This document shows, in pieces, positions 1-8,437 of a stretch of 47,899 nt of DNA (within the stretch, counting starts at the first letter, position 1; the number at the start of each line of letters is the position of its first letter). Made by a program: the position numbers and the translations under genes. The notes under the pieces were generated by a model. It saw only the letters and a list, made by a program, of their open reading frames with translations, was not told the origin of the DNA and searched no databases. Source of the stretch: an uncultured archaeon (GTDB lineage: Archaea; Thermoproteota; EX4484-205; JAAOZP01); the NCBI GenBank assembly GCA_938045545.1, contig CALIBN010000042.1:1-47899 (forward strand), given 5' to 3'.

Positions 1-22
1 TATGATTCGCACACATTGATAT

Positions 23-802
23 TCAGAGTCCCTGTTCTTCTAACAGTCTGTTCACATGCCTATAGTAGTCTTTTCTTCTCAGTTTCATTGCTGCAGCTTC
101 GTCGACAATAATTATCGCATTAGGATGCATTTGCAGTATTGAAGCTGTTATTTGGGATGTTATTGGCCCCTCTACCGTAGCTGCGATAGCGTCAGCTTTT
201 CCCTCGCCGTTTGCTAAAAGTATTATTTTTCTAGCCTCCATAATGGTTCCGCAACCCATCGTGATGGCTAGCCTTGGAACCTCAGCCTCGCTCTTGAAGA
301 AACGAGCATTATCCTTTATTGTTTCCTCTGCAAGAGCTATTATCGTAGTTCTTCCCATCAGAGGGGAGCCGGGCTCATTAAAGGCTATATGGCCATCTCT
401 GCCTATTCCCAAGAGCTGTAGGTCTATTCCCCCTGCTCTCCTGATCTCCTCCTCGTAGTTTTCGCAAAAGGCTTTGATATCTTTTGCAAGACCATCAGGT
501 ATGTGAACGTTTCTGGGGTTAATATTAATATGGTTAAACAGGTTTTCAAACATGAAGTAATGGTAGCTTTGAGGATGAGTGGGGGCCAAACCATAGTACT
601 CGTCGAGGTTAAAGGTCACTACCTTCGAGAAGTCTAATCCCTCCTCCCTATGCATTCTGATAAGCTCCTTATAGGTGCCGAGCGGCGTGCTTCCAGTAGC
701 TAGGCCGAGGACAGAATTCGGTTTCCTCTTTATCTGCTCAGCTATTATTTTCGCTGCTCTCTTGCTCATTTCCTCGTAATTTTCTGTAATTATTACTCTC
801 AT
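23..802 (-). CDS. nagB: Glucosamine-6-phosphate deaminase
   Basis: This enzyme converts glucosamine-6-phosphate to fructose-6-phosphate and ammonia, feeding amino-sugar carbon into glycolysis in the cytosol. The 259-residue protein is full length for the NagB family. Visible family motifs are the phosphate-binding GLATGSTPLGTY near residue 32, NLDEYYGL near residue 65 with the catalytic Asp, and LGIGRDGHIAFNEPGS near residue 131 with the His/Glu pair. The ATG start lies about 30 bases from the centre of a TATA element at 827-836 on this strand, which suggests a nearly leaderless transcript. It is divergent from the kinase-like gene at 916 and has no operon partner in view. NagB of this type is typical of bacteria, so an ancient transfer is possible. 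The identification is secure. Confidence 0.95.
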   Translation of the reverse strand: MRVIITENYEEMSKRAAKIIAEQIKRKPNSVLGLATGSTPLGTYKELIRMHREEGLDFSKVVTFNLDEYYGLAPTHPQSYHYFMFENLFNHININPRNVHIPDGLAKDIKAFCENYEEEIRRAGGIDLQLLGIGRDGHIAFNEPGSPLMGRTTIIALAEETIKDNARFFKSEAEVPRLAITMGCGTIMEARKIILLANGEGKADAIAATVEGPITSQITASILQMHPNAIIIVDEAAAMKLRRKDYYRHVNRLLEEQGL

Positions 803-915
803 TCCATCCTTGAGTTTTTGAAAGGACTTTATAAGGCTAACTCTCCATAGGCTTCTCTATTTTGCAGCGTATAAACTCTTTTAAGCTAATTATCCGTATA
901 GAACTCAGAGGGTGT
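803..915. promoter_or_regulatory. Divergent promoter region, nagB and kinase-like gene
   Basis: A TATA-like element CTTATAAAG reads toward nagB at 827-836. GTATAAAC at 869-876 and CTTTTAAGC at 878-886 read rightward toward the TTG start at 916. The rightward TATA elements lie inside the longer open frame that begins at 862, which argues against that upstream start. Confidence 0.5.
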
Positions 916-1992
916 TTGAGGATAGTTGCAACAGGAATCAGTGGCAGCGGCCGAGAGACTCATCTCAGAAGGTTCGTCGAGTTCGCGAAGGCAAGGAATA
1001 CCGAGGTTAAGCTTTTCTCTGTTGGCAGCATGATGTTTGAAGCAGCTAGGAAACTCGGCGTCGAGATAAAGGAGGATAAGATACTTGACCTGTCTCCCTC
1101 CTCCTTGAACTTTCTGAGGGCCACGGTTTTCGAGCAAATCATTAGGGAGGCGGAAAACTACGAGAACATCGTAATAAGTACGCATGCCTGCTTCAGATGG
1201 AAAAAACATGTTTTCCAAGCATTCGACTTTCACTATCTTAACGAGCTCTCCCCCGACGCTTTCATAATAATCTCGGACTCCGCGTTACCCATAAAAATAA
1301 GACTTGAATCCTCGACGCAATGGAGGGGGCGTCTTACTCTTAAAGAAATACTCGTTTGGAGAGATGAGGAAACCCTCCTAACTAAGAGCATTGCAGACTA
1401 TCGTAGAAAGCCCTTCTACATTGTTCCATTCTCCTCCCCGCCAGAAACCCTTTTCAACCTCATGTTTAAACAGCATTCAAAGAAAGCATACCTTAGCTAT
1501 CCTATAACACACATAGAGGACCGGGAGGCTAAGCTTGCTGATAAAGACCGGTTTAAAAACAGGCTTAGAACACTTGGTTTAACTGTGTTCGACCCGGGTG
1601 AAATAGAAGACTCCCTCCTGCTCTCCAAGCTTAAGGAGCTAAAGGATACTGGAGGGGAAAAGCTGGTAGTTGAGGAGAATGGCGTTAAAATAGAGATTCG
1701 CATAAGCGAAATCGAAGATGTTGTCGAAGACCTGCTCGACCAGATCGTTGCAAGAGACTACCAGCTCATAGACCAGAGTGATTTCCTCGTAGTCTACTAT
1801 TTCTCGCAAGTAATGTCGCCCGGCGTACTCTCCGAAATGACGTATGGTTTCAGCAATAATAAGAAGGTGTTCGTAGTTTACAAGGGGCCTGAAAGCCCGT
1901 TTTTCAACTACTATTCGACAAGAATATTCGAATCCGAAGAAGCCCTGATAGACTTTATGGGTAGGGAAGGCATGATAACGGAAAAACCTTAA
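916..1992 (+). CDS. Adenylate-kinase-like ATPase fused to nucleoside deoxyribosyltransferase-like domain
   Basis: About 358 residues. The N-terminal half has a P-loop reading GISGSGRETH near residue 7. The usual P-loop Lys position holds Arg, so ATP binding may be altered. The rest of this half resembles archaeal adenylate-kinase-like NTPases. The C-terminal half begins near residue 205 with AYLSYPITHIED and ends with SDFLVVYYF and SPGVLSEMTYGF, the pattern of the nucleoside 2-deoxyribosyltransferase superfamily. I chose TTG 916 because a GAGGG ribosome site lies just upstream, the P-loop follows directly, and promoter elements occupy the region of the earlier ATG at 862. The combination suggests a nucleotide-handling enzyme, but the substrate is not shown by the sequence. 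Confidence 0.7.
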   Translation: MRIVATGISGSGRETHLRRFVEFAKARNTEVKLFSVGSMMFEAARKLGVEIKEDKILDLSPSSLNFLRATVFEQIIREAENYENIVISTHACFRWKKHVFQAFDFHYLNELSPDAFIIISDSALPIKIRLESSTQWRGRLTLKEILVWRDEETLLTKSIADYRRKPFYIVPFSSPPETLFNLMFKQHSKKAYLSYPITHIEDREAKLADKDRFKNRLRTLGLTVFDPGEIEDSLLLSKLKELKDTGGEKLVVEENGVKIEIRISEIEDVVEDLLDQIVARDYQLIDQSDFLVVYYFSQVMSPGVLSEMTYGFSNNKKVFVVYKGPESPFFNYYSTRIFESEEALIDFMGREGMITEKP

Positions 1993-2057
1993 ACGACAAA
2001 ATTTATTAGGAGACCGAGACAAAATACGCTTGAAAGCCCTGCCAAAAACAGGTGGCT

Positions 2058-2158
2058 GCGGAGGTCGCCAAGCCTGGTCAAACAGGCACGAGGCTAGAGG
2101 CGCGAGGCTCAGGACCTCGTCCCGAAGGGGTTCGTGGGTTCAAATCCCACCCTCCGCA
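2058..2158 (+). tRNA. tRNA-Leu(CAG) with D-loop intron
   Basis: Acceptor arms GCGGAGG/CCTCCGC, anticodon arm CGAGG-CTCAGGA-CCTCG at 2103-2119 (anticodon CAG at 2110-2112), a class II variable arm, and T-arm GTGGG-TTCAAAT-CCCAC. A 16-base insertion at 2082-2097 interrupts the D-loop. Removing it restores CTGGTCAAAGGC, the usual archaeal leucine D-loop. GGTC before the cut pairs with GGCT in the intron (two G-U pairs), with AA^A and AG^A bulges, a relaxed bulge-helix-bulge. The mature tRNA would be 85 nt. CCA is not encoded. Confidence 0.9.
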
Positions 2159-2189
2159 CTTCTCTAGACTAACCATACAGTAACCTCGT
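2120..2189 (+). repeat. tRNA-Leu 3' half plus flank, copy 1
   Basis: The 32 bases from 2120 are identical to those from 45150 (variable arm and T-arm). Similarity continues past the tRNA end through CTTCTC and a GAGGTT..GTATGG block (read on the minus strand) to 2189. At the other copy this flank encodes the C-terminus of the gene at 45193-45852. Here only a YEVTVWLV-stop remnant is readable. This could be a duplication or an old attachment-site scar. Confidence 0.6.
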
Positions 2190-2227
2190 AGCGCGCGCTG
2201 CATTTTGAGGCGGGCCACGCTGCCTAA

Positions 2228-2359
2228 AACATATGCCTGCAAGCAGTAGCCTTGAACCTGGGACTTGTAACTGTCGGCGCCTTTTACGATGAACAGGTTA
2301 AGACCATCCTGAGTCTTCCGGTTGAAGAGCAACCGCTCTACATCATACCTTACCTGTAG
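2228..2359 (+). pseudogene. Nitroreductase C-terminal remnant
   Basis: An open stretch without a plausible start encodes about 43 residues including LQAVALNLGLVTVGAFYDE and ends in PLYIIPYL-stop. This matches the C-terminal pattern of the nitroreductase family (AQNxxLxAxxLGLGxxWxGAF, then LPxxxxPLYxIPxG). The N-terminal three quarters and FMN-binding residues are absent, so it is a remnant lying directly downstream of tRNA-Leu. The rest of 2160-2517 holds only the glucosidase promoter. Confidence 0.55.
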
Positions 2360-2469
2360 GACGGAAACCGTAGCCGCCCCTTGATTCACGGTCCGTCATT
2401 TTTCCCATCCTTTACCAGTTGATAGCTCAGTAAGTCGAGGACAGCTTTAAATTCTAAATCAGAATCCGT

Positions 2470-2517
2470 ATTAAATAGTTTAAATATGAGTTTTAAGAAA
2501 GGACATTCAGACGTCCA
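2470..2517 (+). promoter_or_regulatory. Promoter of GH3 glucosidase gene
   Basis: TATA-like ATTAAATAG and GTTTAAATATG (about 2478-2488) lie 30 to 45 bases before the ATG at 2518, the spacing expected for an archaeal promoter with a short leader. Confidence 0.4.
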
Positions 2518-4905
2518 ATGAGAGGGTTGGAAAATAGGTTCTCGGTCTTCAAAATGCTTTTGGCATTATGCATTTTTTCTTTAAGTCTTCAGACAGGCCT
2601 GCCAAAAACCAGTTTAAACCCGGCGAAAGTAGAATCAGCGCTCTTGCTTCCTCTTCTTCCAGTGTCCATGCTTGCCTTGTTGACGCAAACTTCAGAAGAA
2701 ACAGAAAAGTCAAGAAAGATCATAGCAGGAGTCATTATTATAGTTGTAACCGTAATATGCGTTTACTTCACGGTTACTTTTATAACTCTGCCTCCTCCAT
2801 CTCAACCTCCTCCTCCAACAGCACCGTATCGTAACCCGGATCTCTCGCCCGAGGAGAGGGCTCTCGACCTCCTTTCACGAATGACGCTTGACGAGAAAAT
2901 CGGTCAAATGACTCTGCCAGACCGGCAATCAATAAGCCACATTTCAGACATATCTACTTACAATCTAGGTGGGCTTTTGAGCGGCGGAGGATCATGTCCT
3001 GTTCCTAATGTTCCTTACAACTGGGCTAAGATGTACAACGAGTATCAAAGGCAGGCTGTTGAAGGGACACGATTAGGGATCCCGATTCTCTACGGTATTG
3101 ACGCTGTTCACGGGCATAACAATGTTTACGGGGCTGTGATTTTCCCCCATAATGTTGGAATGGGAGCAACATGGAACCCTGAACTGGTAGAGGAGTGCGC
3201 CCGCATCACGGCTATCGAGGTGAGGGCCACGGGCATCCGCTGGACTTTCTCACCGTGCATCGACGTTGCGAGGGACGACCGGTGGGGCAGAACATACGAG
3301 TCGTTCAGCGAAGACCCATATCTGGTTAAGATAATGGCGATGAGCGCAGTTAAAGGATACCAGGGCGACGGGCTTGACCGTGATGATACTGTTTTGGCTA
3401 CGGCTAAGCATTACATGGGCTCAGGTGGGACCATGAATGGCAGAGATCAGGGGGATTTCCAAGGGCCGCTGAGAATACTCCGGGAAAAGCATCTCGAGCC
3501 ATTCATAGGTGCGGTTAACGCTGGAGTAGGGTCAGTAATGGCTTCTTACTGCAGTATTAACGGTGAGAAGATACATGGTAGTAAATTCTTCCTGACTGAT
3601 GTTTTAAAGAAGGAGCTGGGGTTTAAAGGCTTGCTGGTCTCCGACTGGGAGGCAATAGGCCAGGTCGACCAGTCCTATAGGAATGCGGTTAAGAAAAGCA
3701 TTGAAGCGGGGATAGATATGGCAATGGTTCCAAGCACCTGGAAACTGTTTCAAGCCACTCTCAAAGACCTTGTTAACAGTGGCGAGATCCCGGTGAGCAG
3801 AATAGACGAGGCGGTTTACAGGATTCTAGTGGTTAAATTTCGTCTAGGCCTATTCGAGAATCCTTATGTGGATGAAAGCCTTTCCTCAATCGTCGGTAAT
3901 GCTGCGCATAGAGGGGTTGCACGGCGTGCAGTCCAGGAAAGCATAGTGCTGCTGAAGAACAACGGTATCCTTCCAATACCTAAAAACGTGAGCACGATCT
4001 TTGTTGCAGGCCCTAATGCAAACGATATTGGGAACCAATGCGGCGGTTGGACGATCACTTGGCAGGGTGGCAGCGGCGATACTACGATTGGAACAACCAT
4101 TCTGGAGGCCATCAGGAAAACAGTTTCCCCAGCCACCGTTGTCATTTTTGACGAGAATGCTAGTAATGTAGCCGGTCCCTATGATGTCGGGGTCGTTGTA
4201 GTTGGCGAAACCCCCTACGCTGAATATTTAGGCGATAGGGAGAGCCTAGACCTGTCCGAGGAGCAGCTTAAGATAATAGACAGGGTGGTTGCCTCCGGGA
4301 CTCCGACAGTCGTTATAATGGTTGCCGGCCGACCCTTAACAGGCATAGAAAACAGGTTGCCAGAGTGGAGCGCTTTCCTAATGGCTTGGCTCCCAGGTAC
4401 AGAAGGCCAGGGTGTTGCGGACGTTTTATTCGGCGACTATAACCCTAGTGGAAAGCTGCCGCGCTCATGGCCCAGGTCCACTGCCCAAGAACCATTAAAC
4501 TATGATCATCCGCCCGATGAGGAGTATGACCCGCTTTTCGAGTTTGGGTATGGGCTCAGCTACACGAAGTTCGAATACAGTTGTCTAAATATTACTCCAG
4601 CAGAACCGTTCTTGACAAGCACAATCACGATTAGCGTGAACGTTAGTAACACGGGGGCTCGTGAGGGTAGTGAAGTAGTTCAGGTTTATGTAAGCGATGT
4701 TGAAACCAGTCTACCAACGCCTGTTAAAAAGCTATACCGCTTCCAAAAGATAATGCTTCAACCAGGCGAGACGCAAACAGTAAGCTTCACCATCCCTGTC
4801 TACGAACTAGGCTTCTACACGGACGGCCCGGAGAAAACTGTTGAAGAGGGAGTATTCATAGTGACTGTAGGAGGATTGACCACAAGCTTCAAAGTAAGGA
4901 AATAG
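2518..4905 (+). CDS. Membrane-anchored glycoside hydrolase family 3 beta-glucosidase
   Basis: This 795-residue protein likely cleaves terminal beta-linked glucose or xylose from oligosaccharides outside the cell. The N-terminus has a hydrophobic stretch at about residues 12-25, a second one at 41-56, a strong transmembrane helix at about 68-90 and a proline-rich linker (LPPPSQPPPPTAP). The GH3 N-terminal barrel begins near residue 108. KHYMGSGG lies near 297 and the nucleophile motif LLVSDWEAI puts the catalytic Asp at about 376. The GH3 C-terminal domain starts at VLLKNNGILPI, and a fibronectin-like tail holds SNTGAREGSEVVQVYVSD. The anchor implies a cell-surface enzyme that could supply sugars to an importer such as the one at 29.2-34.1 kb (inference). 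Substrate specificity is not determined. Confidence 0.9.
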   Translation: MRGLENRFSVFKMLLALCIFSLSLQTGLPKTSLNPAKVESALLLPLLPVSMLALLTQTSEETEKSRKIIAGVIIIVVTVICVYFTVTFITLPPPSQPPPPTAPYRNPDLSPEERALDLLSRMTLDEKIGQMTLPDRQSISHISDISTYNLGGLLSGGGSCPVPNVPYNWAKMYNEYQRQAVEGTRLGIPILYGIDAVHGHNNVYGAVIFPHNVGMGATWNPELVEECARITAIEVRATGIRWTFSPCIDVARDDRWGRTYESFSEDPYLVKIMAMSAVKGYQGDGLDRDDTVLATAKHYMGSGGTMNGRDQGDFQGPLRILREKHLEPFIGAVNAGVGSVMASYCSINGEKIHGSKFFLTDVLKKELGFKGLLVSDWEAIGQVDQSYRNAVKKSIEAGIDMAMVPSTWKLFQATLKDLVNSGEIPVSRIDEAVYRILVVKFRLGLFENPYVDESLSSIVGNAAHRGVARRAVQESIVLLKNNGILPIPKNVSTIFVAGPNANDIGNQCGGWTITWQGGSGDTTIGTTILEAIRKTVSPATVVIFDENASNVAGPYDVGVVVVGETPYAEYLGDRESLDLSEEQLKIIDRVVASGTPTVVIMVAGRPLTGIENRLPEWSAFLMAWLPGTEGQGVADVLFGDYNPSGKLPRSWPRSTAQEPLNYDHPPDEEYDPLFEFGYGLSYTKFEYSCLNITPAEPFLTSTITISVNVSNTGAREGSEVVQVYVSDVETSLPTPVKKLYRFQKIMLQPGETQTVSFTIPVYELGFYTDGPEKTVEEGVFIVTVGGLTTSFKVRK

Positions 4906-4969
4906 GCTTTTCAAGCGTAGTCCTTAAATACATGGTTTCAGCCCCTTTTTAGTCACCAAGTGGAGCTGG

Positions 4970-5791
4970 TTGACTCGTAAACCCGACGTCGTGGTTAAAA
5001 TCGGCACAAGCGTGCTCACAAACTCTAAAGGCTGGATCAGCGAAGCGAGAGTCAAGGAAATAGTTAGGCAGATTGCGGAAAACAGGAGCAAGATGAAGTC
5101 GGTGGTTATAGTTACTTCCGGGGCTATTGCAACGGGCTTGTCAAAGCTTAAGATAGAATCGTCCCCTGGCAGTTTGAAGCTTACGATGAAACAGGTTTGC
5201 GCAGCCATAGGGCAGCCAACCCTGATGGCACTATACACGAAATATTTCAACAAGTATGGAATAAACACTGCTCAAATACTTCTTACCGAGGAAGATTTGG
5301 CGAACAAGTATCGCTACAAGAATTTTTGGCGAACACTATCTGCTCTAATGGAACAGGGCGTGGTTCCAATTATAAACGAGAACGACGCCATCTCTGTTAA
5401 AGAGCTTGTTCCAATAAACCCCTACGTGCCTGACTCCGTCAGGTTCGGAGATAATGATAGGCTTTCAGCCATCATAGCTTCGAAAATAGGTGCCGACCTG
5501 CTGATAATGCTGACTGATGTCGACGGGTTCATGATGCCTACTAAAAACGGCGTCAAAATTGTTAAGGAGCTTAGAAAAGTTAACAGGAGGATTCTTTCTT
5601 TCGCAGGGTCCCCGGGTGCTCTGGGTAGAGGCGGCATGCTTTCCAAACTTCAGGCGGCAGCAATAGCCTCTAGATCAGGGGTCACGACGGTGATAGCTAA
5701 CGGTTTTAAGAGAAACATTATAACGAAAATACTGAACGGTGAAAACGCTGGCACCGTAGTTCGCCCGCTGCGGAAAAGGTTTAAATCTTAA
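4970..5791 (+). CDS. proB: Glutamate 5-kinase, short form
   Basis: This enzyme phosphorylates glutamate to gamma-glutamyl phosphate, the first step of proline synthesis. The 273-residue protein has only the amino-acid-kinase domain: VVKIGTSVLTN at the start, SGAIATGLSKL near residue 45, INENDAISV near 135 and FGDNDRLSA near 155. The C-terminal PUA domain of Escherichia coli ProB is absent, as in several short ProB proteins. The TTG start follows a GGAG ribosome site, and a TATA-like CTTAAATAC lies at 4922-4930. proA follows after 22 to 28 bases, so the two are probably co-transcribed. No proC is in the window. Confidence 0.93.
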   Translation: MTRKPDVVVKIGTSVLTNSKGWISEARVKEIVRQIAENRSKMKSVVIVTSGAIATGLSKLKIESSPGSLKLTMKQVCAAIGQPTLMALYTKYFNKYGINTAQILLTEEDLANKYRYKNFWRTLSALMEQGVVPIINENDAISVKELVPINPYVPDSVRFGDNDRLSAIIASKIGADLLIMLTDVDGFMMPTKNGVKIVKELRKVNRRILSFAGSPGALGRGGMLSKLQAAAIASRSGVTTVIANGFKRNIITKILNGENAGTVVRPLRKRFKS

Positions 5792-5819
5792 GAAAAGTTT
5801 CTTCAACACTGCGTTGAGC

Positions 5820-7067
5820 ATGGAGGAGGTTGTGGAAAAATCCAGAAAGGCTAAAGAGGCTTCTCTGAAGCTCGGAGTGGCTCCGACACCTGTTAAAAAC
5901 GCCGCGCTGGAAAAGATGGCTGAACAAATCGAAAAACATGAGGGAGAAATAATACGGGAGAACAGGAAGGATGTTGAAGCAGCGGAGGCCAGAGGCGCCT
6001 CCTCCTCTCTGATAGACAGGCTGCTGCTAAACGAAAAACGAGTCAGGGAAATGGCTGAGGGCCTCCGCCAAGTTGCTTCCCTACCAGACCCGGTTGGGGA
6101 AATAGTTGAGGGGTGGAGGACTAGACACGGCTTAGAAATAAGGAAGGTCCGTGTGCCGCTTGGGGTTATTGGAGTTATATATGAGGCCAGGCCCAACGTT
6201 ACAGTAGACATAACTGGCTTAGCGTTAAAGGCTGGTAACGCTGTTGTCCTCAGAGGAGGCTCGGAAGCATTAAACTCGAACAAAATACTGGTGGAAATAA
6301 TGAGGGATGCTGTGAAAAAACTTGTCGACCCTGAGGCAATACAACTAATAGAGAACCCCAGCAGAGAGCTCGTCGGCTTACTCCTGAAACAGGACAAGTA
6401 TATAGACGTTATAATCCCGAGGGGAAGCGCCCAGTTCATAAGGTTCGTCAAGGAAAACTCGTTAATACCCGTGATTGAAACCGGAGCCGGCAACTGCCAT
6501 ATCTTCGTGAACTGGGATGCTGACCTAGAAATGGCCACCCGGATAATAGTGAACGCTAAGGTTCAAAGGCCCGCGGTATGCAACGCTGTTAGGAAAGTCT
6601 TGGTTCACAGTAAGATAGCGGAGAAGTATCTTCCAAAGCTGGTTGACACTCTGAGAGGCTACAACGTCGCGATCAAAGGATGTGAAAGGAGCAGGACGAT
6701 AATTCCAACTTTGGTTGAAGCTACTGAGGAAGACTGGTACGAGGAATACATGGATCTGACGCTTGCCGTCAAAATAGTGGACAGCGTGGAGGAAGCTATA
6801 CAGCATATTAACAAGTATGGTTCAAAGCATTCCGACGCAATAATAACTAGCAACCTGCAAGATGCTGAATTATTCACGAGACTAGTAGACTCGTCAACAG
6901 TATACGTCAACGCCTCAACAAGGTTCACCGACGGAGGCCAATTCGGCTTCGGCGCAGAAGTCGGGATAAGCACCCAAAAGCTTCACGCGAGGGGACCAAT
7001 GGGCCTTAGAGAAATCACCACGACGAAATACGTGGTTTACGGCTCCGGGCAGATAAGAGAGATGTAA
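5820..7067 (+). CDS. proA: Gamma-glutamyl phosphate reductase
   Basis: This enzyme reduces gamma-glutamyl phosphate with NADPH to glutamate-5-semialdehyde, the step after ProB. The protein is about 415 residues, full length for the family. The aldehyde-dehydrogenase fold is recognisable from VPLGVIGVIYEARPNVT near residue 104, NAVVLRGGSEA near 138 and the catalytic-cysteine block KVQRPAVCNAVRK near 245. The C-terminus has the family-typical TDGGQFGFGAEVGISTQ. ATG 5820 is taken as the start; a TTG two codons upstream (5814) is equally open and neither has a clear ribosome site. The gene sits directly behind proB. Confidence 0.93.
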   Translation: MEEVVEKSRKAKEASLKLGVAPTPVKNAALEKMAEQIEKHEGEIIRENRKDVEAAEARGASSSLIDRLLLNEKRVREMAEGLRQVASLPDPVGEIVEGWRTRHGLEIRKVRVPLGVIGVIYEARPNVTVDITGLALKAGNAVVLRGGSEALNSNKILVEIMRDAVKKLVDPEAIQLIENPSRELVGLLLKQDKYIDVIIPRGSAQFIRFVKENSLIPVIETGAGNCHIFVNWDADLEMATRIIVNAKVQRPAVCNAVRKVLVHSKIAEKYLPKLVDTLRGYNVAIKGCERSRTIIPTLVEATEEDWYEEYMDLTLAVKIVDSVEEAIQHINKYGSKHSDAIITSNLQDAELFTRLVDSSTVYVNASTRFTDGGQFGFGAEVGISTQKLHARGPMGLREITTTKYVVYGSGQIREM

Positions 7068-7082
7068 ACAGCACGGGCTACG

Positions 7083-7100
7083 TCTTTTTACAAAATTTTT
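7083..7100 (+). terminator. T-rich terminator after proBA
   Basis: Two T-runs (CTTTTTAC and AATTTTTAG) lie just after the proA stop. No clear hairpin is visible, which fits archaeal T-tract termination. Confidence 0.3.
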
Positions 7101-7203
7101 AGATGCTCGTCCTCAAGTCAAGCATAAAGCATAAAGACGCGCTTTAGGCATAGCTATCATCTTCTAATTCTAAATTCTTTTCACAACTTATTATTGGGAA
7201 ATG

Positions 7204-7294
7204 TGGGCCAGCCTGGATTTTCGGTGCTCATAACCCTTTCGAACCAGGGCCCCCGCCTCGTAAGAGCGGGATCCTACCTCTAGACTACTGGCCC
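7204..7294 (-). tRNA. tRNA-Val(TAC) with T-loop intron
   Basis: Acceptor GGGCCAG/CTGGCCC with discriminator A, anticodon arm CCGCT-CTTACGA-GGCGG (anticodon TAC), T-stem CCTGG/CCAGG. The T-loop is 27 bases long. Removing 20 bases at 7221-7240 restores TTCAAAT exactly. GGT before the cut pairs with ACC in the intron, with TC^G and GA^A at the junctions, a relaxed splice motif. The intron falls at about position 56/57. The mature tRNA would be 71 nt. Confidence 0.85.
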
Positions 7295-7333
7295 ATCCCA
7301 AGATAGTATTCTAATGCCTTATATTCTTTTCTC

Positions 7334-7633
7334 ATGAGAATTCCAGAAGATGAGCTTTGGGTCTAGGGTTACATGAAGAAGGACCGGATTTCTATGTGTA
7401 TCACAAAGATAGAGCAGTGGTGATAGTTGAGGTCGAAACAACGAGAGTATCTAAAAAATATCCGGATGGTTATCTAAGAAGGGGCAGAGATCAGCTGGAA
7501 GATTATTTTACGGAGGACAAATGGAAGGGTTATGGCTTGAGACACTGAATTCGGAATTCCGATAGCTATATACCTTAAGGGCTTGAATGAGATGATTAGG
7601 ACGATTGTAAGGGCGGAATCGAGTACACCTTAG
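7334..7633 (+). pseudogene. Frameshifted small protein, possible nuclease-like fold
   Basis: Three frames must be joined to read one protein: MRIPEDELW from ATG 7334, then GLGLHEEGPDFYVYHKD through VVIVEVETTRVSKKY to KWKGYGL (7357-7548), then TEFGIPIAIYLKGLNEM ending in a stop at 7631-7633. Codon usage and peptide character continue across both shifts, so this is probably one decayed gene of about 95 codons. The PDF...VIVEVE pattern faintly recalls PD-(D/E)XK nucleases, but the family is not recognised. Sequencing or assembly indels are an alternative to real decay. Confidence 0.5.
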
Positions 7634-7773
7634 GGGGTATAGTCTAGAACCCAAACCCGGACACCGAATCTTAAGGTAGGGAAAGTTCCCGCTTAAGCAC
7701 GTTTCCCTAAAATGATCAAATTTGTGTCATATGTGACGCAAAAATTTGTAAATCTGGGTCATATGTATACATC

Positions 7774-7937
7774 TTGATTAAGAAAGAAGGGATTATTTCC
7801 ATACTGTCAGAATGGAACTTTTGGCTAAAGCAGTTCGTTATGGATTGAATCGTGCTTTATTGCTGAACAGGATTATTCGACAATTCGATAAATCAGGAAT
7901 AGTGTTTTCCGGCTCTGGTAGCTTCGGTACTGGATAA
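7774..7937 (+). pseudogene. Archaeal AAA-type ATPase N-terminal remnant
   Basis: ILSEWNFWLKQF (about 7805-7840) closely resembles the conserved N-terminal signature of a large family of archaeal AAA ATPases, where it precedes the P-loop. A frameshift follows, and a second frame reads LLLNRIIRQFDKSGIVFSG and then a degenerate glycine-rich GSGSFGTG-stop where the P-loop should be. No further coding sequence remains, so this is a decayed fragment. The flanking bases 7634-7773 show nothing recognisable apart from a repeated TGTGTCATATG/GGGTCATATG word. Confidence 0.5.
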
Positions 7938-7974
7938 TTACTTGGATTATTAACCAGCGTCTTCCTATGAATGT

Positions 7975-8437
7975 TTACTGCTTTCGAAACTCTTTCTCCG
8001 CCGCAATTCCTTCCACTACGAATATGCTGACTTTTATCACGTGTTCACAATCCCTTAATTCAGAAACAGGTAATTTAATCCTATCGACGCTGGTTTGAAT
8101 TCCAGAGGCTTTCTTACCCTGCTTGCAGCTTTGACAGCCTGCGGCGGGCCAGACCGGCATACAAGCAATAGTTGGGCCTAGCACCAATTTTCCTCCCTCT
8201 TCTTCAACCGTGTAAGTGTATCCAATCAACTTTACATCACTACCTAAGTCCTTTATCCTAAACTCGACATTGATAGTTATGTAAATTGTAGCATAGTCTC
8301 TCTCTACAGTAATTTTGAGGCAGCCTCCGGCAAAATCTTCTTGAATTGCTTCCATTACTTCATGCGGCTGTGCACCTATGCCCACTAATGAGACTATAAA
8401 AAACGATAAGCATTATTCCCAAAATTATTCTTCTCAT
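7975..8437 (-). pseudogene. Secreted hypothetical protein, frameshift in signal peptide
   Basis: The frame from 8385 down encodes 136 residues, with a beta-rich segment (YATIYITINVEFRI) and four cysteines, two in GCQSCKQG. It lacks a good start. In another frame an ATG at 8437 opens MRRIILGIMLIVF, a hydrophobic signal-peptide core. The two frames join at a run of six A (8398-8403, six T in the transcript). One extra T would give MRRIILGIMLIVFFIVSLVG and a cleavage-like GIGA-QP site. The gene is therefore an exported protein broken or phase-varied at a homopolymer. The function is not recognised. Confidence 0.5.

Noticed and set aside
862..915. Upstream ATG of the kinase-like gene
   Set aside because: TATA-like elements lie within it and the TTG at 916 has a ribosome site directly before the P-loop.
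2078..2389. 103-codon minus-strand frame
   Set aside because: It runs through tRNA-Leu, and its last residues are the antisense of the tRNA. The opposite strand has a nitroreductase remnant instead.
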